Assembly: GCA_036655755.1 (NCBI GenBank)
Contig: JAVVPN010000007.1
Span: 1-60,445, forward strand
Direction of reading: 5' to 3'
DNA: 60,445 nt
DNA from: JAUNSR01 sp036655755
GTDB taxonomy: Bacteria; Bacteroidota; Bacteroidia; Bacteroidales; JAUNSR01
Shown one piece after another: positions 26,552-34,410 of this stretch. The notes below the pieces were generated by a model. It did no database searches, was not told where the DNA came from, and saw only the letters and a program-made list of their open reading frames with translations. Both the position numbers and the translations under genes were made by a program. How positions within the stretch are numbered: the stretch's first letter is position 1; every line of letters begins with the position of its first letter.

Positions 26552-26580
26552 CGCCCGCTTATTAAAAAAATGATATTCAA

Positions 26581-27372
26581 ATGAAAATGTTATCCCCTAA
26601 AGAGATTGTGGCGTATGCTGCCCAATCAGCAATTGAGAAAGGGCACTACACCGTAACCAAAACATTGGTTTTGAGCTTTCTTGCAGGTGCATACATTGCG
26701 ATGGGAGGTCTTCTTTCAGTTCTGTTTGCCTATGGGTTCCCCGGACTGTCTGCCGAAAACCCGGCACTACCCAAACTATTAATGGGTGCAGCGTTTCCAA
26801 TCGGGCTGATTCTTGTAGTCCTTGCCGGTGGTGAATTATTTACCGGTAACTGTGCGTATTTCATTCCAAACACGATGAGTGGCCGACAACCATGGAAAGC
26901 GGCTTTCCGCAACTGGAGTCTTGTCTGGATCGGGAATTTTGCAGGAGCCCTGTTCTTCGCATACTTCTTGGTTTATATCCCACACATTTTCCATTATGAG
27001 CCATGGCATACTGCTATTTCAACCGTTGCCGATGCCAAAACATCCAACCCATTTATGGTAACTTTCTTTAAAGGTGTTGGGGCCAACTGGCTGGTTTGCC
27101 TGGCGATGTGGCTGGGAATGTCAGCAAAAGATACGATGGGTAAAATTGCCGGCATATGGTGGCCCGTAATGACATTTGTCGCAATTGGCTATGAACACTG
27201 TATCGCCAACATGTTTTTCATTCCAATGGCTATGCTCGAAGGTGCCGATATCTCTTTCTACGATCTGTTTATCAAAAACTTACTCCCTGCAACCTTAGGC
27301 AACATCGCCGGTGGTGCTATCTTTGTAGGCGGGTTTTACTGGTTCGTTTACGAAAAGTTACATAAAAAATAA
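26581..27372 (+). CDS. focA: Formate/nitrite transporter (FNT) family channel
   Basis: A 263-aa FNT protein with six membrane segments. Typical motifs are KTLVLSFLAGAYIAMGGLLS, GAAFPIGLILVVLAGGELFTGN, GVGANWLVCLAMWLG and GYEHCIANMFFIPMAML, the last with the conserved His. FNT pentamers pass formate (or nitrite) across the inner membrane. A pflB-pflA operon lies about 8.5 kb away, so formate export during mixed fermentation is the likely job. The name focA is an inference from family and metabolism; nitrite transport cannot be excluded. It has its own promoter and is not in an operon with pflB. Confidence 0.88.
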   Translation: MKMLSPKEIVAYAAQSAIEKGHYTVTKTLVLSFLAGAYIAMGGLLSVLFAYGFPGLSAENPALPKLLMGAAFPIGLILVVLAGGELFTGNCAYFIPNTMSGRQPWKAAFRNWSLVWIGNFAGALFFAYFLVYIPHIFHYEPWHTAISTVADAKTSNPFMVTFFKGVGANWLVCLAMWLGMSAKDTMGKIAGIWWPVMTFVAIGYEHCIANMFFIPMAMLEGADISFYDLFIKNLLPATLGNIAGGAIFVGGFYWFVYEKLHKK

Positions 27373-27394
27373 ACCATTCCTTTTCAGGAAAAAC

Positions 27395-27445
27395 AATGTC
27401 CATCTTGCATTTGTTATGTAAATAAACATTTGCAAGATGGACATT
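27395..27445 (+). promoter_or_regulatory. Perfect inverted repeat enclosing the PEBP-family start codon
   Basis: Arms 27395-27409 and 27431-27445 are 15-bp perfect complements with a 21-nt loop. The ATG of the downstream gene (27437-27439) is inside the second arm. A transcript arriving from focA would have the initiation site paired; a transcript starting in the loop would not. There is no T-run after the stem, so it is not a standard terminator. Confidence 0.65.
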
Positions 27446-27925
27446 CATTCTTTTACACTCTACAGTAGTGAGCTAGGCGGTAACGCTACGCTACGCCAGG
27501 TTGCCAAAATGGGCGGCGGTGATAATATTTCGCCTCAACTCAGTTGGATTAACGCGCCAAAGCAAGCCAAAAGTTTCGCTATCACAATTTATGACCAGAG
27601 CGCACCTACGGGAGGTGGATTTTGGCACTGGATTGTATTCGATATCCCCGAAAAAACACAAAACATTCCTTCGGAAGCAGGCAATCCTGCTAAAAACCTA
27701 CTGCCAGGCAGTTGTATCCAAAGCAAGAACGACTACGGCGATTATGGGTACGGCGGTCCGTGCCCTCCTGCCGGAAATGGATTCCACCTATACCTAATCA
27801 CCGTTTATGCCCTCGATGTTGAGTCATTAAACCTCGATAAGGACACTTTGGCTGATCAGGTAGGATTTGCACTTTGGCAACACACTATTGAAAAAGCTTC
27901 TATGGTAACTTATTACCGCTCATAA
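27437..27925 (+). CDS. YbhB/YbcL family (PEBP / Raf-kinase-inhibitor-like) protein
   Basis: A 162-aa cytoplasmic protein of the phosphatidylethanolamine-binding-protein family. Seen are GGGDNISPQLSWINAPKQAK, the DQSAPTGGGFWHWIVFDIP ligand-pocket region and YGGPCPPAGNGFHLYLITVYA, which includes the conserved GPCPP. The biochemical role in bacteria is poorly known. Position 64 bp after focA allows read-through. The start is fixed because the family core begins within the first ten residues. The start codon sits in a perfect hairpin. Confidence 0.92.
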   Translation: MDIHSFTLYSSELGGNATLRQVAKMGGGDNISPQLSWINAPKQAKSFAITIYDQSAPTGGGFWHWIVFDIPEKTQNIPSEAGNPAKNLLPGSCIQSKNDYGDYGYGGPCPPAGNGFHLYLITVYALDVESLNLDKDTLADQVGFALWQHTIEKASMVTYYRS

Positions 27926-27973
27926 ACGGATAAAAGAAAAGAGATTTCAAAAATCATACCGATTACAAAGACA

Positions 27974-28017
27974 AGCCCTCTTCTATCTTGTACTTATATA
28001 CAAGGCAGAAGAGGGCT
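27974..28017. terminator. Bidirectional terminator between PEBP and TonB-receptor genes
   Basis: AGCCCTCTTCT (27974-27984) pairs with AGAAGAGGGCT (28007-28017), with an inner CTTGTA/TACAAG stem, followed by TTTGTTTT. It serves convergent genes. Confidence 0.85.
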
Positions 28018-28074
28018 GTTTGTTTTATCACAACCTGAGGCGAATTGCTCGCCATCGCTTTATAGACGAATAAG

Positions 28075-30327
28075 TTACAGATTAAATCGGATACCGCCAT
28101 ACAGTTTGCGACCATGTACCGGTCCCCAAACCATCGTTGCATCAAAATTATCACCCCATGGATCACCGGCGGCAATAATCGGATTCTTCTGTTTATAATT
28201 CAACAGGTTTTCGCCACCCAAATAGATCGACCAGCGACGGAAATTTTTGGTAATCTGCGCATTCAATCCGGTAAACGACGGATATGTATTCTCCCATAGC
28301 GGGTTTGAAGCAGCTGCATCCGGCATACGGCCCGGGCCGTTAAACTGAGCCGTCAAATCGAATTGCCATTTCTTCAGCTTAGTAAGATAAGAGGCCGAAA
28401 GCATCCCTTTGTAACGGCTCGTAAGATAACGTTCGCGCAATTCACCGTTATAATTGGTTTTGGCATCAGTATAACGAAATGCCCCCGTAAGCGTGAATCC
28501 TTCAAAAAACGGATAGGTTGCCTCTACCTGGTAAATGCTGGCATAAGATTTACCGGCATTGTTTTTCAAAGTAACCGCATGAGCATCCGTATCCATATCG
28601 GCAACTACCTGATTGTTGAAATTAGTATAATACCACTCGAGATTAACTTGTAATTCTTTTCCGAATAAAGGGATGGTAGATGAGAGAGCTGTGCCATAAT
28701 TCCATGCACTTTCAAGCAAATCGGTATTTTCCGCAATATTCAAGCGCCGACTACTTGCCAACAGGAAACTATTTTCGGCTAACAAATTAGAGATGCGATA
28801 CCCTTTTCCGGCTGATAAACGGGCTGCCAGCCACGGTGTAACTTGATATTTCACATGCAGACGGGGTGTTACAAAAACCCCATAGCGGGAATGATAATCG
28901 GCGCGCAAACCGGCTTGAACAATCAGCTTGTGATCAAGATTGAGCGTGTACTGACCATACACACCCGGAATTACATCCGTGCGATTGGTCTGATAATTGC
29001 CCAGCATCGCAGCTGTAGCTGCATCCACATTCTCATTATAATCATCCACATTCAGGCTTAACCCGGCACTCAGATTATGCTTGTGGTTATATTCCTGCTC
29101 AAACAACAAGCTTGCATACAGATTTTTCTGTACCACATCATAATCGCGTTTTCCATAAACAGACTCCTGATTGTGATAAGTACCGGATAAGATCATTGCT
29201 ACACTTGTATTCGACTCGTCGCCAAACACATACCCATTTTTAGTATATACATTTGCCCGACGCGTATTGATATCGATTTGGTAAGGATCATGCATCTCCT
29301 CTCCCTTATGGCTAAATTGTCCGCTTTTGCGTTGTTCGGCAAGCACATTGGCAACGGTTTGCGAAATGAAACCATCCTTTTTATAATACCAACGGTTCAT
29401 CAGGTTCAACTGCTGCGTACGCGGCAAATCGGTGAATCCGTCATCATTGCCATCATGTGCCTTCATCTCACGCGAATAATGCAGCAGAATGCCGGTAGCA
29501 AGATTTTCGGTCAGTTTACGATTGGCATCCGCATTTACTTCAACACGCCCATTATCGGCCGCGAACAGATTAAGTGAAAGCGGAGCTGCAGTCTGCGGCT
29601 TCTTATATTCTATATTAATCTGACCAGAAAGTGCATCATATCCGTTTTTTACCGAAGAGGTTCCTTTAGAGACTTGTATACTTTCCATCCACGGTCCGGG
29701 TACATAGCTTAATCCATATAATGAAGCAGCTCCGGTAAAAGCGGGAGCCTGCTCGGTAAGCATCTGTACATATTTCCCGGATAAACCCAACAATTGTATT
29801 TGTTTGGCTCCGGTAGCAGCATCACTATAAGAAACGTCAACTGACGGATTTGTTTCAAAACTTTCCGAAAGGTTACAGCAGGCTGCGCGTCCTAATTCAT
29901 GTGCCGTGATTTTTTGAGAATTAAGCGGAGTAAGCTTCATGTGCATGGTTCCGCTTGGGGGTGGAGTAACGACCACTTCGTCGAGCGCGACATTGCCTCC
30001 CAGGCGCACTTGTTGGCAGGCATTCGGATTACCAACTTCTATTTCCTGAGGAGCATAACCGATATAACTGATAACGAGGGTACGCGTTTCAGCAATTACC
30101 GGAATCAGGAAAGCTCCCTTATCATCGGTAACCACTCCGGTTTGAGTACCTTTCCAATATACATTTGCGCCGATTACCGGCATATTTTCATTATCCGAAA
30201 CCATTCCATGCACCTTCCCGGCAACCGGAGTGTGGGTATGATTTTTCATTTCATGATCGGTAGTGGCAAACAAAGGGGCTGCGCTCATCATCAGAACGCC
30301 TAAAATGGGGATATATTTACGTAACAT
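28075..30327 (-). CDS. TonB-dependent outer-membrane receptor (metal/siderophore type)
   Basis: A 750-aa receptor with a signal peptide ending PLFA and a His-rich mature N-terminus (TTDHEMKNHTHTPVAGKVHG). A carboxypeptidase-regulatory-like domain (residues 37-115, ENMPVIGANVYWKGTQTG, ISYIGYAPQEIEV) comes next. The plug follows (ALDEVVVTPP, KQIQLLGLSGKYVQMLTEQ, IQVSKGTSSVKNGYDALSG), then a barrel ending GRKLYGGIRFNL. It is not SusC-like: shorter, with no partner SusD. The His-rich start and the Cys-rich partner gene upstream point to a metal ion or metal chelate as ligand; copper is a common guess for this pairing but is not shown. Confidence 0.9.
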   Translation of the reverse strand: MLRKYIPILGVLMMSAAPLFATTDHEMKNHTHTPVAGKVHGMVSDNENMPVIGANVYWKGTQTGVVTDDKGAFLIPVIAETRTLVISYIGYAPQEIEVGNPNACQQVRLGGNVALDEVVVTPPPSGTMHMKLTPLNSQKITAHELGRAACCNLSESFETNPSVDVSYSDAATGAKQIQLLGLSGKYVQMLTEQAPAFTGAASLYGLSYVPGPWMESIQVSKGTSSVKNGYDALSGQINIEYKKPQTAAPLSLNLFAADNGRVEVNADANRKLTENLATGILLHYSREMKAHDGNDDGFTDLPRTQQLNLMNRWYYKKDGFISQTVANVLAEQRKSGQFSHKGEEMHDPYQIDINTRRANVYTKNGYVFGDESNTSVAMILSGTYHNQESVYGKRDYDVVQKNLYASLLFEQEYNHKHNLSAGLSLNVDDYNENVDAATAAMLGNYQTNRTDVIPGVYGQYTLNLDHKLIVQAGLRADYHSRYGVFVTPRLHVKYQVTPWLAARLSAGKGYRISNLLAENSFLLASSRRLNIAENTDLLESAWNYGTALSSTIPLFGKELQVNLEWYYTNFNNQVVADMDTDAHAVTLKNNAGKSYASIYQVEATYPFFEGFTLTGAFRYTDAKTNYNGELRERYLTSRYKGMLSASYLTKLKKWQFDLTAQFNGPGRMPDAAASNPLWENTYPSFTGLNAQITKNFRRWSIYLGGENLLNYKQKNPIIAAGDPWGDNFDATMVWGPVHGRKLYGGIRFNL

Positions 30328-30416
30328 GTAGTTTCTGAATTAAATAAATTAAAAGATACAATGAATGAGATTACCCGAATTGGGGCAACCTTTTACAATA
30401 GAAAATCTTTAATTAT

Positions 30417-30824
30417 TTAAATCAGGAGTACCGATTGAAGTGCCAGAATATGGCGTGAGGAGTATGCCGGTTTATCCGGCTGATGTGTAATAGCAACTAA
30501 AGACTGCTCGTCTGCAACAGTTCCTATAATTATATCAAGTAAAGCCAATACCATTGGCTGAAAACGCAAATCGGCAGAAGGAATATGTACTTGCATATCC
30601 TGTGATTTGGCAACCTGCGACTGCAGCTCACAACAACAATTGCCATGCGATTGGGCTATCTGCAAACCGTTTGTTTCTTCTTCCTGCGAGGAATCGGAAG
30701 CTAGCATTTGCTGACAACAGGTTGTTTTCTGCATAAACATCTGATCATCACAATGGGTCAGCTCACCCCATGACGGAGCAAGAAACCGGACTAAAAGCGT
30801 CAGGCTCAACAAAAAAGCGACCAT
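30417..30824 (-). CDS. Cys-rich HYC_CC_PP-like small protein
   Basis: About 135 aa. The conserved-looking signature is LTHCDD, TTCCQQ, a further cluster GNCCCE, and a C-terminal PDKPAYSSRHILALQS; this resembles the HYC_CC_PP family found beside TonB receptors in Bacteroidota. The N-terminus is a membrane or signal segment (MVAFLLSLTLLVRFL). The promoter at 30876-30906 rules out the longest frame (TTG at 30905). A TTG at 30845 (giving MKLFNHHMVAF) is a credible alternative start to the ATG at 30824. It lies in an operon with the receptor, 89 bp apart. Metal handling at the envelope is inferred from the paired cysteines. Confidence 0.65.
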   Translation of the reverse strand: MVAFLLSLTLLVRFLAPSWGELTHCDDQMFMQKTTCCQQMLASDSSQEEETNGLQIAQSHGNCCCELQSQVAKSQDMQVHIPSADLRFQPMVLALLDIIIGTVADEQSLVAITHQPDKPAYSSRHILALQSVLLI

Positions 30825-30875
30825 ATGATGATTGAATAATTTCAATGTATGCGTTTGTTTTATTATGATGAAATG

Positions 30876-30906
30876 CAAATATAAGATTGAAGTCGATAAA
30901 ACCAAA
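30876..30906 (-). promoter_or_regulatory. Bacteroides-type promoter of the Cys-rich protein/TonB-receptor operon
   Basis: On the minus strand TTTG (30906-30903), 19-bp spacer, TATATTTG (30883-30876). Confidence 0.72.
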
Positions 30907-30971
30907 AATCATATTCATCATTTAAGAATAAATGTGCTAAAATTAATAGAACACCAATGCTGATATATAAA

Positions 30972-31009
30972 AAAGCTTCAAACTTACTTTGTGTTAAGTT
31001 TGAAGCTTT
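30972..31009 (-). terminator. Terminator of comB
   Basis: Perfect 15-bp arms 30972-30986 and 30995-31009; on the minus strand followed by TTTTTTATATA. It lies 22 bp after the comB stop. Confidence 0.9.
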
Positions 31010-31031
31010 ACTGTATATGTTTGTACATATA

Positions 31032-31790
31032 TTAATTTTCAAGCACCTCCTCTACCGGCTCACGATAAGTATGTTGACGATCATCTATAATCAGACGATC
31101 ACCGCGCAACTCCGGTACAACATCCAAAACACTTTGTTGCAGACAATATTTCAAATCCTCTTCGAGATCATGTGCCAAAAGGCGCTGCGCATGCTCCGAC
31201 TTCATAATGTATTTATTGAAATCCTTATTCGCATGATGCCATAAAGAAACCGCGATACGCGTACCATCGGATGCTGATTCGAAATGATCATCTTCAAGCA
31301 GGGCCGCCGTAAGCGCACCGGCAAACAAAGAGTCTTCTACACATATCCGACTTTTCCATCCGGCGCAGACAATCAGAATATCTCTTTTCTCGCGACGACA
31401 ACGATCTACAACCGCCCGAAGGTTAACAAACCCACCAATAAGCAATAAATAACAATCGGCAGCAGCTTTAATGGCCCGGGTACCGTTACTGGTAGTTAAA
31501 ACAATGTCGTTGTCCTTTACTTTCTCTTCGGTATATTCAAAAGGAGAATTTCCGAAGTCAGCAAAATCACAACGACTCACTTTACGCTCGGCACCGGTAA
31601 GGTAACCAAGATTCTTATAGGCGATAGCCTCTTCCTGTGTTTCAACAGGAATGATACTGCGGGCATGATTAGCAAATGCAGTACATATTGTGGTAGATGC
31701 TCTGAATACATCTGTTACCACTACAACCGCATCTTTTTTGACATACTGGTCAATCAATGCCGGTGAGAAACAAATTTCAATTTTACTCAT
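31032..31790 (-). CDS. comB: 2-phosphosulfolactate phosphatase family protein (ComB)
   Basis: A 252-aa ComB-family phosphatase. Typical motifs are VVTDVFRASTTICTAF, LTGAERKV, DFGNSPFEY, LTTSNGTRAI, and CAGWKSRICVEDSLFAGAL with acidic Mg2+ ligands. The family removes phosphate from 2-phospho-3-sulfolactate in archaeal coenzyme M synthesis. Many bacteria without coenzyme M carry it, so the true substrate here is uncertain. A -7 box (reverse of CAAAGATA, 31828-31835) lies upstream and a terminator downstream, indicating a single-gene unit. Confidence 0.92.
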   Translation of the reverse strand: MSKIEICFSPALIDQYVKKDAVVVVTDVFRASTTICTAFANHARSIIPVETQEEAIAYKNLGYLTGAERKVSRCDFADFGNSPFEYTEEKVKDNDIVLTTSNGTRAIKAAADCYLLLIGGFVNLRAVVDRCRREKRDILIVCAGWKSRICVEDSLFAGALTAALLEDDHFESASDGTRIAVSLWHHANKDFNKYIMKSEHAQRLLAHDLEEDLKYCLQQSVLDVVPELRGDRLIIDDRQHTYREPVEEVLEN

Positions 31791-31910
31791 GGGAGATTAT
31801 TCCAACAAGGGTTAGTTATTCTGAGAGCAAAGATATATAAAAAGCATTAGAAGCGTTTTGGGTTTCTTCTGTTTATTGATACTACATTTCTGTTACAAAA
31901 TCCAGGATGA

Positions 31911-32975
31911 TTACCATCCCGGATATTTTGCAACCCATTCGCGATCCACAATAAAAATTCCCCCTTTAATGCCGGTCAGTAAATCTTCAGCTATCTGAAT
32001 TACAATATCACGATGTTTAAGATTGGCAATCCATTCTTCCGGAAGTTGCGTCTCGCCATGAATCAGCCCACTTAACGACCCGGCCAGCATTCCTGCCGCA
32101 TGAGGAGCTTCTTTATACCGAACAGCCTGTAAAACACACTCTTTATAATTATCAGGATTTTGCAAAACACAAAACAATCCAAATGCAAGCAGTTGAGTGG
32201 CCGCTTCTGCAGATTCATTTTGCTTTAGATAATTTGCAATAAGCCCTTGTTTTTCGGAATCTTCAGCTTCTGCAACCTCATCCTTCAGATAAAGGATATC
32301 TATTATTGCAGTGCGTACTTTGGCAGCCCCTTCGGAAGCATCCAATAAATCCATCGCTGATTCGATAGCCTGAGGCAATAATGCGCCCTTTGCCAGTTCG
32401 GCAATCAGGGCAGCATAAAATCCGGCGCTTACATAAGCCTCCGGGGCACCATGTGTCAATGCACAAATCTCCGCTCCCACCTGAAACGCCAACTTAGCAT
32501 CGCCCGGAAACATCAATCCAACCGGGAAGACACGAAGCAATCCCTCGTAGTCAGTTAATCGATTGATGGGCTTTCCTATTTCACCCGGCTTATTTTTGCG
32601 TAAAACTCCGATCGTATGCTTCAACGGAACACCTTTATAATACATTTCACTTCTCCGCATCAGCCAACCGTCATTTTTAGGCAACTCTACCAAGTCATTA
32701 TAATCAAACGTCTGTGTTTTCAACCAACGCTGATATGATTCATAAACTATTTCAGAGAATGTACCGTTTGTACCATGCATTTTAGCTCTGTGTGTGGCTC
32801 GTAACAAACCCTCAGCTGTAAAAATAGCCAACTGCATCAATCCTTCAAAATGCAGAGAAGAGGTAAAACCGGGGGCCATTTTACCCTGACGGCAACAACT
32901 CCCCATACTATTTCCGAGGGCCGCTCCCAGCATACATCCAATATAAAATTCTGATCCTATCCTTGCGTTTTCCAT
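31911..32975 (-). CDS. ADP-ribosylglycohydrolase (DraG) fold protein lacking the metal-binding acids
   Basis: A 354-aa all-helical protein of the DraG/ARH family. The N-terminal GCMLGAALGNSMG matches the family start, MQLAIFTAEGLLRA the helix after the first metal motif, ALTHGAPEAYVSAGFYAALI the conserved THG helix, and AAGMLAGSLSGLIHG the C-terminal motif. However, the first SDDTQM-like motif reads HFEGLM and the C-terminal GDSDSTGAIAG-like motif reads EAPHAAGMLAG. The Asp residues that bind two Mg2+ in active hydrolases are therefore absent. It may be a non-catalytic binder of ADP-ribosyl groups or have a changed chemistry. A -7 box is at 32999-33006 (minus strand). Confidence 0.75.
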   Translation of the reverse strand: MENARIGSEFYIGCMLGAALGNSMGSCCRQGKMAPGFTSSLHFEGLMQLAIFTAEGLLRATHRAKMHGTNGTFSEIVYESYQRWLKTQTFDYNDLVELPKNDGWLMRRSEMYYKGVPLKHTIGVLRKNKPGEIGKPINRLTDYEGLLRVFPVGLMFPGDAKLAFQVGAEICALTHGAPEAYVSAGFYAALIAELAKGALLPQAIESAMDLLDASEGAAKVRTAIIDILYLKDEVAEAEDSEKQGLIANYLKQNESAEAATQLLAFGLFCVLQNPDNYKECVLQAVRYKEAPHAAGMLAGSLSGLIHGETQLPEEWIANLKHRDIVIQIAEDLLTGIKGGIFIVDREWVAKYPGW

Positions 32976-33155
32976 TATTCATAATTTTTCGTCACTCACA
33001 AATTTAATAAAAAAGAGAGAGAATCGTTACTTATATTCATGATTCATGTATGCTTAAAGAACAACTGTTCAACTCTTTTAACCTCTTATTCTAAACATAT
33101 AATTATATGTTGTGTTTTCTTATTAGTACATAATTTCTAACTAAATGATTGTATT

Positions 33156-34214
33156 ATGAAAGTGAGTTTGAAATCTACAGCGTTGATATTGTGTTTATTG
33201 ATGCTGTCATTTGGTATGGTTGCACAAAAGGCGAATATACGCATTCTTGCAACCGGAGGTACGATTGCAGGAACAGGGCAATCTGCTACAAAAACAAATT
33301 ATACGGCAGGCCAGGTGGCAATCGGAACATTGCTTGCCGCAGTGCCTCAAATCGAAGATGTTGCGAATGTCACAGGTGAGCAAATTGTAAAAATAGGCTC
33401 GCAAGACATGAATGACGAAGTTTGGTTAACATTGGCGAACCGGATCAATGAGCTTCTTGCTCAGGCGGATGTTGATGGTATCGTAATTACCCATGGAACC
33501 GATACAATGGAAGAAACTGCCTATTTCCTGAATTTGGTGGTAAAAAGCGACAAACCTGTTGTATTGACAGGTGCGATGCGCCCATCTACCGCTTTAAGTG
33601 CTGACGGCCCATTGAATTTATTCAACTCCGTAGTGGTCGCCGCATCTAAAGAATCTTATGGAAAAGGTGTATTGGTGGTTATGAACGGGTTGATACTGGA
33701 TGCTCATGGCGTAACAAAAATGAATACTGTGGATGTACAAACATTCCAGGCTCCAAATTCAGGCGCGCTTGGGTATGTATTAAATAGCAAGGTATTCTAC
33801 AACAACGTAACCTTAAAGAAACATACTACACAATCAGTATTTGATGTTACAGGTGTAAAATCGTTGCCAAAAGTTGGTATTATTTACAGTTATTCGAACG
33901 TTGAGCCGGTTGCCCTTGCAGCTCTTGTAAACGGAGGATTCAAAGGCATTATTCATGCCGGAGTAGGTAACGGAAATATCCATGTAAACATGTTCCAACC
34001 TCTTGTTGATGCAGCAAAACAAGGCATTTTAGTAGTACGCTCAAGCCGTGTTCCTACGGGTCCTACTACTCTTGACAATGAAGTAGACGATGCTAAATAT
34101 CATTTTGTAGCATCACAGGAATTAAATCCTCAAAAAGCCCGCATTTTGCTAATGCTTGCCCTTTTAAAAACAAATGACTGGCAACAGATCCAGCAATATT
34201 TCAATAATTATTGA
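33156..34214 (+). CDS. ansB: Type II (periplasmic) L-asparaginase
   Basis: A 352-aa asparaginase with a signal peptide (STALILCLLMLSFGMVAQ). It hydrolyses asparagine to aspartate and ammonia. The two catalytic triads are visible: the nucleophile Thr in ILATGGTIAGTG, and ITHGTDTMEETA with the second Thr-Asp. GAMRPSTALSADGPLNL and the C-terminal SSRVPTGPT are also typical. Periplasmic location and length indicate type II. It is followed by an outer-membrane porin gene, so the pair may feed asparagine-derived aspartate/fumarate fermentation; that link is inference. No consensus promoter was seen in the 180-bp spacer upstream. Confidence 0.95.
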   Translation: MKVSLKSTALILCLLMLSFGMVAQKANIRILATGGTIAGTGQSATKTNYTAGQVAIGTLLAAVPQIEDVANVTGEQIVKIGSQDMNDEVWLTLANRINELLAQADVDGIVITHGTDTMEETAYFLNLVVKSDKPVVLTGAMRPSTALSADGPLNLFNSVVVAASKESYGKGVLVVMNGLILDAHGVTKMNTVDVQTFQAPNSGALGYVLNSKVFYNNVTLKKHTTQSVFDVTGVKSLPKVGIIYSYSNVEPVALAALVNGGFKGIIHAGVGNGNIHVNMFQPLVDAAKQGILVVRSSRVPTGPTTLDNEVDDAKYHFVASQELNPQKARILLMLALLKTNDWQQIQQYFNNY

Positions 34215-34242
34215 TCCCATCATTTATTATTCAATATTCTCA

Positions 34243-34288
34243 GAACTGTTTCAAAAGCAGAAATTTTTAGTTGCTTTTGAAACAGTTC
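34243..34288 (+). terminator. Perfect 17-bp hairpin after asparaginase gene
   Basis: Arms 34243-34259 and 34272-34288 are exact complements with a 12-nt loop, 28 bp after the stop. There is no T-run behind it (CCGGGAATG), so it may end transcription weakly or protect the mRNA 3' end. It lies directly before leader element copy 3. Confidence 0.65.
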
Positions 34289-34298
34289 CGGGAATGCT

Positions 34299-34410
34299 AT
34301 ATCTGAAATAAAATCGCCATAAATCACATACAGCTGAGAAAACCAACAAAAAGTGTATAAATGGCGCATTTGCACCTTAATGTCAAAAAATAAATAATAT
34401 ACAAATGAAA
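34299..34410 (+). repeat. Start-codon leader element, copy 3 (upstream of porin; degenerate)
   Basis: The conserved pieces are AAATCGCCAT (34311-34320) and TATAAATGGCGCATTTGCACCTTAATG (from 34356), which form the same outer stem CGCCAT/ATGGCG with the AAAT/ATTT extension. The inner hairpins are decayed. The codon matching the upstream ATG of other copies is ATA (34308-34310), 97 bp before the gene ATG, and would read IKSP, stop. The direct repeats are hardly recognisable, so this looks like the oldest copy. Confidence 0.75.
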
